From the NCBI GenBank assembly GCA_008360955.1, contig LUCM01000570.1, forward strand, positions 132,436 through 196,435: a DNA stretch of 64,000 nucleotides. Reading direction: 5' to 3'. Position numbers and translations under genes: made by a program. Under the pieces are notes generated by a model, which worked only from the letters and a program-made list of their open reading frames with translations, was not told where the DNA came from and did not search any database. Positions 37,901 to 49,900 of the stretch are shown one piece after another (position 1 is the stretch's first letter; each line of letters opens with the position of its first letter). Origin of the DNA: Fasciolopsis buskii. Its lineage: Eukaryota > Platyhelminthes > Trematoda > Plagiorchiida > Fasciolidae.

Positions 37901-40900
37901 GGGCTTGTCGGGTAGAGTAATGGGTAAGGCGTTTTACTCTGAATCTTTCTTTCTGGGTTTGCGTCCCATTTCGGCTGCATTGGGTATATACTGAGACCAA
38001 TGGTTTCTAACAAGGATGACACAACGGTACACTGTTTCCATGTTCTCTTAATTATAGTGTGAACGATGAGACTATATGATGAATTCTTTGAAAAAACATC
38101 ATTAGATTCTCTAATGAGGTAAAAGATTTTACTTTCCACTATATATATATATATACATTGCGCACCCGATTTGCCATAGACATAAGATTGTTCTCCATGG
38201 ATGATTGTTAAGCATAAAATGAAATGTTAACAACATACTAGATTAGTCTTCCTTTTGTTGTGATAGATATTTAAGTTTTATTTTTCTCCAAAGATGTGGT
38301 AAAGTAATAAACTGCAACTATATTCCCAACGAAATTGGTATGTAATATTCAATAAGAATATATTAAATAGGCCAGTCAATGAAGTGATGAATATAGCTGG
38401 CCTTGATCAAGCGGTTAGCGTCGTAGCGTTCGGACTAAAGGACCCCGCGGTTAGACTCCTTTCGACGCTGGTGGCTTTCTCTATCGGGCTTGCTTCATTG
38501 TCCGCCGCCCACTTGCTGACGTATTGTACATGTCACGTAATAAATAAGGGATTAAGTAAAAGATTACTTATATTAATCTATAAGGGGTAACGGAGGGAAC
38601 TCCCAAGTTGTCTGGTAATTAGTAAAATTATTATTTAGAATCTAGTACCACCGTTACGGTTTAAATTCAGAATCTTTGATGAAAAATTCACCTTCGGGAT
38701 CTCATTTTCTCCCTGGTCTGATGAGTGACAAGGCTGACTTGGTGAATAGTTGCCACCCGGTGCATAGTGAGTGAATTCAATAAGAATTGACGTTCATCTG
38801 TTATGGGAGCCGTAGGAATTTGTGTTCAAGTAGTACCTTAGTAGAAAAGTGCATTTAATTGGACGTTTTACATGGTAGACAACCACATGGTTGCAGGTGC
38901 TTTGTGTGTCCTGGGGTAAAGGTTAACTGTGATTCCGTTTTGGAGTGGTTTGACTGCGCGTAGATCCTGGAATGTCCTCGAGTCCGTAGCTAAAAGATTG
39001 TACAGGTCTCGTGTGGTGACCCGTGAATAAGCGAACGGATAGACATATGTATGTGAGCGCTTGCGTGTGTGTATATGCATACATGCCTCCGCAAGTTTGA
39101 CGTTGGATTTAGTTTAGCTTATACAACTACTAATCTTGGACCAGTGTGTTCAGATTTTGATTACTGCCTCGCAACATCCAATAAAAGTGAAAGAAAAACC
39201 GTAATAAACATGGAGAAATATAGACATTTTGATGCATGAACTCCACCGACTGAGACATTTAGTCTTATGGCCTAATGTACGCCACAATTGTGTTGGAGGA
39301 TCTCATGACCCTCGTTTTAATCAATTCAAATTCAATACCACTTGTAAGCACCAATACTATGTTACTATATTACCAACTTCTGAGCAGCGACAGAGAGTCT
39401 CCCCTATTATTCTAACAATTGCACAAAGGCAACGCTATTCAAGCACCGACAGTCCCCTCACACTTGTTCGCGAAGGCCATATTTTTGAACGGTATAGCAG
39501 AACCAGTCTCACAGCTGCTGTGCGTACTGGAAGTTTGGTCATGGAGACAAAACAGATGTCTCGAGTTGGTGAATGCCAGTCCAGCCTTCCAAATAAGAGA
39601 AATCATTTTATCTGGCATGTTACGGTCGGAAGAAATACAGATACCCAGTTAATTAAATCTATCCACTTCAACTAATTCCCCCTTGTAGGAACATGGATCG
39701 GCTTTGATCCACTCCAGCAACAACGTTTCGAAAATGCAAAACACATACTAAACATACCCACACTATCGTTCAGATGATGGAGGAAAATTTTCAACTTACT
39801 TGGATCTCCACTCAATGGTGCAACTTCGTGCGCACATTCTCAGTTCAGACAATCCCAGGTCTGAGAAAATATGAATGTAACTACTCTTACATGAATACAG
39901 ACTAATCTAGGCAATCACCTCAATAGCAAAGTTGAAAAGAAACGATGAGGGTTGACAACGCTGACGAACGTCTCCTGTCCCGGTGAACTCAGGTGAAAGA
40001 TCCTCATAAGCACGAACTAGGTTTCGGACATTTGCACACAACGGTTGGAAGACAAAGAATTTTCTCTGCCAAGCCCTCTAGTGACAGCCAGCACTACAGA
40101 ACTTCACAGTCAACTCAGTGAAATGCAGCCTCCAGACCAAGTGAGACAAAGATAGTGGACATTTTGAAGGTGGGTCTGTTTTCTTTCGTCTAGAGACGGT
40201 TTGACCCACATAAATCCAATGGTAGAAAATCGCTTGGATTCTTACGACCACGTTCTTCGCAAGAACCGGGTAATTAGCCAATGATAACAGCAACCACTAG
40301 TTTGGATGTGATATTTTTCAACCTAATTCTACCATGATTTTCACAGCAGAATCTATCTGCTTCCTTGTAGATTCACGACTAATACTCGTTATTTGTTCGT
40401 TTTCCGAGTGCAGGGACAGGAAATTTGTTAACTCCCATGCCACGACTTCGTTATGGTCTTTGACACTGGACAGAAAAAGCTCACCCAGTCCAACAGTTTT
40501 GGGCAGTTTAAATAAACTGATTTCCTAGATGATTTTCACTTCTGATGGAGGATTCAAATCTGCCTGAGTTGCCTCACTTTTAGACACCACTGGAAAGTTC
40601 TTTGCCACAATGGGCCAAATGCACTATTCCCTAAGTTTTTCTGCCAAGCGCTCCAATCGACGTTCTCGATAGTAATTCAGTAAGCCACTAGGTCTCCTAA
40701 TCTTTTCACTTATCTTCAGCTTCCGTGGACCAGTGCTCCAAGCCAGTCGGTAAGGGTTGCGATTATTGTGAGGGGATGCAGCCATTTCAATTTTATTCAC
40801 ATTTTCTATCCACCGCTGCTCGCAATCATCTCGCAGGCCCTAGGTTAACTGACGTCTCCGAATTCACGCATATCGTTGAAAGTGACATTCAGATGGACGT

Positions 40901-43900
40901 ACTTGCGATCACCTAGCAGATCATCTGACAATTTTTGTGACATTCACGTGATCTGGGTTTCTGTGGACAGTCTGCCACTATGTTCACGGCACTTTAGTCT
41001 GTTCGTTCGGATGCTGTGCCTTAGTCCATGTCAACAACTGTGCTGAAAACTACGACTGGAACTGAAGTCGGCGCCTGTCGATGCACATGAGACATGCAAT
41101 CGTCCGTCGATTGAGCCATTTACAGGCTAGTTGAGAGCGAGCCATAACCCAGCTGTACGTCAGATCTAATAAAAGGTTCCTGCCAGTCAAATGCTACCAA
41201 ATCAGGGTTGGCCAGAGATGAGTACATTTGAATCCAAGAGGTTGGCGTTTTAATACCACAATAATATCCACCTGCATGTGTGTCTTCGTGATGGGCAAAT
41301 TGTCAAAAATAGAGGAATTCACAGTCATGGTCCTGCGAAATCTGTGGTCGGAACCACAAACTGTATCAGAGTGGATTGATTTTAGATCTTTTCTCCTGTG
41401 TGCCAAACTGATCTGAATTAAAAAATCAATAAGCCACTTACATGCACCTTTACCCCATGATAATAATCATCTTCCTTTTTATCGCCATCTTTTCCCTATT
41501 GGTACCCACAGAGCCAAAGTCAAATGAATGATCTTCAGCAGTACCAACAACTACAAATGGAATGTAATATGCTGCGCAACCAGAATCAGATGAAAGACTC
41601 TGAGGTACGTCTAATCTGTTGACCAGACCGCAGGGAGTGCTGTCATTGCCATAGAACCCATTCCGTGTCTGCTCCCTGTGCCTTGACTAGTTATGCTGCT
41701 GATTGACCGCGTTAGTGGACAAATTCGCGATGTAACACGACAACACTAAGGCCAATTAGATGAATTAAGTTGTTCTACTAATACATTCAGTGTCTCTGCA
41801 TGTTCTTTTGCACACATCATGCAGATCCAACGTTACACAATCCAACTGGATCAGCTGAATCGGGAATACCAAAATCAACATCATCAACTGGAGCAAATGA
41901 CAATCGAACTGAGCACAACTCAGGCGAACCTGACTCAGGCTAGACAAGAGGTGCAACAGTGGCAACAACAAACGAGCTCCATGATCGCACGCAGACCGAG
42001 TACGGATAACGCAATCAGAGAGAGTGACAGAGAAACGATTCAGTTGTTACAAGCTGAAATCAAAGAGGCATCTCATAGCAAGCAAGATATGGAACAACAT
42101 TTGTGTGAGCTTCAGAATGAACTTGACGTAACTCGTAAAGAACTGAATGCAAAGATCTCTCAATTACAATCTATAGATGAAAATCAGGTTGGTGCTTTCT
42201 ATTTTAATATTCTACTTCTTTCGTGTAACCTCATTTTAGTTGAGTCAAAACGTCATCTTCTTCCTCGGTAGACTATTGAACCAACAGATATTGTAGCCTG
42301 AAATTTCTAACTTTCCCTTTTAGCCACCTTTCGATTTCAATGTTGAACGCACAAATAAACACGGTGAAGCAACCGCGCAGATATTGCAATTAAGCCAACA
42401 ATCATTAGCAGCCGACAGACAGCGAACCGAGATTATGTAGTGCTAGCCCAAGCAACTGGGACATTCAGGTTGGTTCAACAGCCAGGAGCTACTTCGATAT
42501 CCGAATACAGACTGGTTCAATTTACCAAAGCTGACACGTCTTTTTACGGTAAACAGTTGTTAATCGCAAAATGCATACCTGGGGGCCCGTTTATGCAATT
42601 TGATGTCGAGCTTGTCGGTGCCGAATGGTTGGTGTTCTTGCCAACCACGAACTGAAGGACCAAATCAGTCGGCCTGTAAATCGTTGGGACTGGCCTTGAT
42701 TTAGTTGTCCTGTTGCCCATAGCCCAATGAGCCACATCTGTTCAATCAGTTATTGCGCGAGATGCTCACACGTCAGGTGATCTGTGGAATGTGGGGACGA
42801 CCCACCATAACACTTTGTCCCGATGACCGGTATGCTTTCTCTCTATAAACATATGCTTCCGTATCGAAAACCTCGTAACGCTGAGCATATGGTCGACGGT
42901 GACTGCTATCATGAGCACACTATTAGACATTCATATTTCCATGGTTAAGCCATCCGTTAATAAAAAATGTTTGAAAAATATGCGCAGTAATTTGTGGATT
43001 TTGTTGAGAGAAACAGCTGTGTGACATATGAGGTATCGATCGAACTGGTTAGTCGCCATATGCCCTTAAGTAGATTATTAAGAACTACCTTCACTAGATG
43101 CTTGCCAATTTTTCGGTAAGAACTGTGTAGGCAAGCAATACTGGCTACAACCGCTGCCGTAAAAGTGCAGAAGATCGCAAGCATAAAAATGGCAGTTATT
43201 GAAAAGAACAATACTATAGTTAAGCACTCGACTGGAACATGAGCTGAACGATCAAAATTGCGAATTTCAAGCAACTAAGGTTTCACCAACCTCGAGGCAT
43301 CAGACGGCAAACAAACTCCCTGAAGCTGTTACGACAATTTTATATCTTATTCGGGGATTTTTAAAAGCAAATATGCATGGTCGAAATCTGTTGCCGCCTA
43401 TCTACTAATGTGAAGGCTAGCGAGCAGTATCCTTATAAGGAAATAGGCATCCCGATGCAGAACAAAGATGATGTGCATGAACGGACGACGTTCAGTCTTT
43501 TTTACTTAGAACGTCTGGGTGGTTTCTTTTGTATATCGTTTCACGTCATCAGACTCGGGGTTCAGATAAGAAAATCTTTCTCTAAGAAAACACGGCCCAA
43601 CCACGATCTCATTCCCCTACGATGATTTCCATTGATAAAACACTTCATTTCTCAGAATTCCTTTATGAGGTTGTTAATGAACCTCCGACAAAGACTGACA
43701 GTGGGGACTTTATAAAGGGGACATTGGAAATGTTTTTGGACGTTTAGATTTTTTCATCAAAGAACCTCAACACTACTGAAAATAGCCCACCACTAGCGCT
43801 ACTAGCAGAAGCACGACCACAACTACTATTTCCATCCGAATAGATCCAGGTAGTTGTTGCATGACTGTTACCTAGTTCAGCCGACGCCTTACGTGTCACA

Positions 43901-46900
43901 GGAAAAATTAAAATCGCCATTTCAGCCGTCCAAATCCACAAATTAATCAAGCTGATTTCCAAGGGTCATTGTTAACGGCTGGCCTAACCGTGAAAAAATG
44001 GATATTTGATAATGTACTCTTGTCAGTTAAAGAGGTCACCCTGAACATTAATGGCACGATATTTTCGATACAAACTCATAGGTTTGCGGGCAGACTACAC
44101 GTGGGCTTTTGGGACAATTGTGCCCTGCCGTTCGGCAAGGTAAAGGCATAGTGCAAATGGCACAAGCAATTTGCAATTTTCTTTCCATATTAATTTGGCC
44201 TACTCGATAGTAGTCTAAATATAAATCACGTACTTCCAGCCTGCACAGTGCTTTTGCTTCGCGTGTGTTCTACTGGATTTACTCTGCTAACTTCAGTTCT
44301 ATCAAGCATATGGTTAATGAACCAGTGTTTGCTAGGCAGATGCTGTAATCATTTGAACAGCAGTCACACGAATTGTTTTGTGTTTGATCAGTCAAGGATA
44401 GTCATCACCCAGATACACGTTGAATTTTGACGTCACCACACTTATGGATCTGTCGTGCTTCCAGGGCCAACCATCGAGATATCATGGTGGGATCACTAAG
44501 CCACCAAATTATATCCACCACTGTTGTTAGTACCTTCGTCGTGGCGAGTCATTTTACCAACCTTTAGCAGTACACCTATTCTTTCCTTTCCACTCAGCTC
44601 AAACCTCAAAGTGACATGATAGCTTCACTACAACGAGAATTGCAGGCTGCTCGCGCACAAGTCGAAGAACTCGGTGGCAGCGGAAAAGCTCCGGTAAGTT
44701 GATAGGATTCAGCGCCTCCTATAATTAGTTGGGCTGGCTTGGGAATGATTGTCGCGAACCTCTCCGCTTTGGGTCTGCATACAGCGGCCTTTCGCTGGAA
44801 GTACGGAGTAAATTGCAACAACTGTCTAACTTCTACTATCCCGTACCATACTTCCAATTACAGCCACTGAAGATTGAAATCGACAATTTGAAACGTGAAC
44901 TAACCAAGCGAGAGGATTCCCTAGCGCGTATGGAGAGGGAATGTGTAAGTCTGACCAACAATGCGGTGTGTATGCTTTTATTCACTTGGTGTCAAATCTA
45001 AGAATTTCTGAACCGAATCAAATGCATCGTTAGGATCCGTTTGGAGGAGAGCTCTGGCTGAAGAAAACAAACTCAAGCGGACAATCATTGATTCTTGTTA
45101 GTCCTTCTGGCCGGAAAAAGAGTACCAGGTGTGTCTAAACTATGTGTGTTTAACAGATGATCACACTGAAAAATGAGGTTCATCACGCATTCCGAAAAAC
45201 CGACTGTGCCATTAGTGAAACTATTTTAATCCTGAACATTGTTCCGGAATAACTTAAAAGCTAATCCCATTTATGTCAAATATAGTGGAATACAAAATAT
45301 ACTTAACTCTCTTTCATGAGATCTGCTAAGCACCCACTCACTCCCACACATCCTAACGTAATGTATTGGCTATCTCTGCGCTTCACAGTAAGTAGGCGTA
45401 AACAGCCCAGTGTGAATCGTAGTTCACGTATCAGATCGACGTGAACGAGATTGTAAAAATCAATTCGTTGGTAGTTCCGCACTGTTTTGGCATAACTCAG
45501 AAGTGTTTTAGTGCGAAAGTCCGAAAAACAGATCTGTCCAGACCCGATGAGTAGCTCATACTTTTGATTGTTGTCCGTGCCTTCGAGTTCATTTTCTCCC
45601 GGTAGGTCTGGCTTAAGGTCGTTCTCTGAAAGTACGGTTAGCTGCCTGCTTAGATTACAACAATGATTTTGTGGTCTTGAGTCGTGGATATTCTTCATAT
45701 ATAGATAATGTATATTAAATAGTATCTGAGTGAGTGGGCAAAATTTTCCCAGAAGGGCCTGGCTGATTTTGCGGTCATTGCCGCTGGCAAACGTTTTTGG
45801 TCTTAGCCACGAGACCGTAGCACTGATGACGTTCCCACAGCTGATGTCGAAACATTTATAACCAATTGCCTAACTCAACAATACAACATTCTGACACGTT
45901 TTTTTCACCGCGCTTTAGTTGTTTCCCAGGTTCAGCTGGTGAGCAAGTGGTATATCTACAGCTTGCTTGATACTATGCATCTATCTGCATGTGCCCGTTT
46001 GTATGTGCGAGTCCACTGCCACCTCTGCCTAGTTAGGACTTGGTGTCATCCTGATGACAATAAGACAGCTCACGGTTTGAACCTCTTCGGAAGGTCTGTT
46101 AGCCCGAAACTGCTATACCCAGTGAATCAAATCTAACAATGAATACTTCTTAGTCAGATGCATTCATCGTTGTTCACCGTATCGATTTAACAAAGTACGA
46201 ATCAGTCTACATACACCATTCGTTGAGAGACCTTACCGATCTACTTCCTTGAAAAACCATCAGAACATTTTGACAGAGTGGAATTTTATACCAAAATCTA
46301 AATGCCTCATTGTTAGTTGAATATGGTCTTTCTCAAATCGTCAGTCTCTGGCATACGGGTTAATTGGTTTCGTAGGATTCTGATCACTGAGATTGGCGTT
46401 TAAGCTACAAGTCCCTCACTCCCAACTGGTGTGACATTATCATTATACATGCATTGATCAGAATCTTGTGCTAACTGCAATTCTTTTGGCAAATTCCTTT
46501 GGCAAACGGGAATGATGCTCAGGTGCTCTATTGCCATGACTCATTACTCTAGTATTTGTCTTCAACGAAGGGAGGTCTGTCTAACCGAAAATCTTAAATC
46601 CCCCAGATATACCGTCTCAATCCATCCTTTCCACCGAATAGCCCCTCTACTGCATTGTTTCTGCCATCGAGTTTCTTATCTCTTTTATCGCTTTCTGAAC
46701 GCCATTAAGCAGACTTGTGCTGATTTTGACGGCTATGATCCGAGCTGAAGTACATCCATGTATTTTCACTGAGGTGAAACTGAGTGGCGAAATCCAAATC
46801 AGGGGATCTAGGCACATCAGTGTGGCAAAGTTTACACGTGATATACTCGGTTGCAAAATTTAAGGTCCAAAAATGTTTATATGTATTCCAAACCAGGTGG

Positions 46901-49900
46901 TGTTTGCCGGAAGAAGTCCGAGGCTACGAAGTAATGATCGGAAGCCAAGTCAAGTCAATGCTTCACGCACCTCGGAGGGAGGATATTCAGTCATCACATA
47001 ATTGAAAGACAGATTTTAAAGCGAACAAATATCATATAGTGAATGTGCATGCTATGAGTTAGTTGCAGGTTTTCACTCCAAGCCTTTTCAAAACTGTAAT
47101 AGTGCAATTTCAAGTTGATTAAAAGGTTACTCGGGCACCGGGTAGTTGGAACGAGTGATAGAGGAGATAATACATTCAGTTTGCTGGTTTTGTTTAGGAT
47201 AGGGAGAGTCAGTGAGTACCATTGTGATAAGTTTCTGGCAAGCTTTAATGTGTCGGGAGATGATCAGTCTAGTGAATGAGTATCCGTTTTACACCACTAC
47301 ATGAAAAAAGGAACTTGAGTTATATGCTAGTCGATTTGAGGTCTTTTGCCAAGAGGCCCGGGAAAATGACGAGAGAGGTATGGAGCTGATAATGTAGAAC
47401 ACACGAAAAGACAACGTTTGATAAGATGTGCCGGTACGAAGTGAAATTTGAGACACGAGACATAAAAGCTGTCTGATTTTTGAAAAAGTGTGGTTCACAG
47501 TCCTTCACCATGTATGAGTCCTTCTTAGTATCACCACGATATACATTGTTGAATCTTAGTGACTCAGTTCTTCTACACTGATGGCTGTTGGGGCGCAAGA
47601 AGAGGACCAGAGGTTGATAAACGGCAGAAAGCCGGCTGTTTCCTTTGACGATTTTATGTGAATAAATAACCTACTGATTCATCGATTCGAACGACCGTTT
47701 TTTCCAATTAAGCCAAGCCACCTAGCACTTGGATGCACCCTGATGTAAGTGAATTTTCGGCAGGGAATAAACAAAACGTACGGTGGGTATTTGGGATGAA
47801 GAGTGCCAGTGTATATCACCACGAACAATGGTAAAATAAGGGGAACGATAAAATAGGAATGAGGGAGAAAAAGCGCACTAGGACTCATTACTAGTTTGCA
47901 ATTTATGCGTAAGTGAAGAAGGTACAAATAATAGCCTTCCGATAGGTGGAGATACGAGAAGGGAGGAGCCCAAATATGGAACAAATTATGTATTCCGGTC
48001 CGCATCCCCCGTGTAGCGGGCCCCAGTGCTTGTGGGGTGGGCTTTATCTCATACACTCACTCGTCACCCATATCATAGTAAAAGCGGTCTAGATTTGACT
48101 GAAGAATTTAAAACCGGCCGACAACACTGGGTGACTAGTTTTTGTAGGGTCCGAAGGTCTGCCAGCTAAAGAGAAGTAGCCACAAAAAGTAAAATGCACA
48201 AACTTGCACTTCAATCTAGTGAAGTTAAAACATTGAACACCAATGCAAAGACGAAAAAATTGCAGTTTCTATTTTTCTTATCGTTTTTCGGATGGAATTT
48301 CGTACATAAAACGGAAAATTGGAAAAATGCAACTCGAATTTGATCAGTTGCCTTGGAAAATTGCAGCAGAGGAAGAGTAAGGGGACATTTCAGACACAGG
48401 AGAAGGTCCGACTGACTGGTGCACGGATTTAATGTTACATTGGGCACAAGATTTGAACCCTGTTTATGTACGAAGACAATAGAAATCTCTCCGATTTGAG
48501 TGATCAGTACCATATTACCGTAGTGAAAAAATGACTACTGACAGGAATGTGATTTCAGCCTTCTTTAAGGCAATTTTCGGGATCTGTATATAGCTCACTC
48601 TGGAGAAGGGAAATTCAGTCTTAAAAAAGCAGAAAGTACTTTACTCAATTAGAAAAGTTAAAACAAATGTTGAGGGCTTAGTAGCTTACAATTTTCTGGT
48701 TTATTTAGTCTTTTCTATATCCAGAACGAATTTTCGTAAGGGTACACGTTACTGCGTATGGTAACCACAAGTCTACGGCGCTGCGCCGTCATTGTTCTCC
48801 CAGCGAAGTGGTCAAAGTCTTGTGATGATCAACTGGATTCTAGGACTGAGGAAATATACGGCGAGTTTACGCAAAACAGGAGCTTCATATTTTTGTGGTC
48901 GGGATCCGAAATATCTCTCAGTAAGTAGAGTGATGGCACGGCAGAATGTGGTATTGAACCGTGAACAATAACGGCGAAGATGTAATTTTCTGCCCTGCAT
49001 TCGTTCGACCTGCCAGTTAGCGCTGTACCAGAATGCGGATGACGATGGCGATTGTTGATAAACTTGATGTGTTGCAATTCGCGGAATAAATCCATTATTC
49101 CGAAAAGCGCAGACATACCACGAGATGGGATGCACTTCCAGCTGACGACTGACTTTCACGACCACTGCTTACTTGGTTGAGGCGTTCGTTGGGTGACAGT
49201 TTAGTGTTCCATCTACAGCCATGCAGCCGTTTTAGTTCGGGAATTAAAACGCCTAAATATCAGAAGCTCCTCAACGGTTTTGAAGGATAGTGTATTTGTA
49301 TCCTTGTGCTTATTGTAAGTATTGATTAGCACAGACACATTAGTCATACTTACTTCGTGGCTCCGCCATAAACATCATGCTACCCGACTACTTAAAATTA
49401 ATTAGGGCTTGTTTTACGGGCGCAAAGAGAGCCTTGGACAAAAGTTGATCAAAAAGCAACAGATGGTAATAGGGCGTTCGTGAACTTTGGGGAAGTTGCC
49501 ACCAGTAATCCATATCCCACGTCTTTAAATAGATTTCAAATTATAAACCCAAGGAGGTCCGAGAGATGATACAGGCTCGGCGACCTTAAATTTCGGTTCA
49601 TACACCTCGTGATGGTGGATACAGAAGAAAAGCTTTGGGCCTACGGGATCACGAGCCAAGGGTTGCCCCAGAAGTGACCATCTCGAGAGGGAAATTTCTA
49701 CACTGATTCTGAACGTCCCGTGGGTGAGGAGAATAAACGCGATCTTGGACTGTTGGGGAAGAGTCAGGTCACCATGGGCCTCAGTGATTCGGCTTTTTGC
49801 TGTATGAACTGTTCCAGTGGGATAATCGAAATTCCGTGTACTTCGACAATCATGGGACTAAATATCAATCCATAGTCCCGTCAGTGAGACCGAAAACAGA

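Larger units (their letters stand above)
32259..41511 (+). other. Intron 10
   Basis: At 9253 nt this is the longest intron in the window, GTAAGT to GTACCCACAG. It carries the SINE hairpin (33108-33429), a member of the R3 repeat pair (34684-34905), SINE-like copies at 37897-38117 and 38396-38600, a short (TA)n at 38139-38154 and a LINE RT relic at 39910-40085. The long open frame at 39229-39675 has no family I recognise. Confidence 0.65.

Noticed and set aside
45303..45698. 131-codon minus-strand frame in intron 15
   Set aside because: No recognisable domain and chance-level length.
47679..48056. 125-codon minus-strand hydrophobic frame
   Set aside because: No start context, splice borders or recognised motif. 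Hydrophobic composition follows from a T-rich strand.
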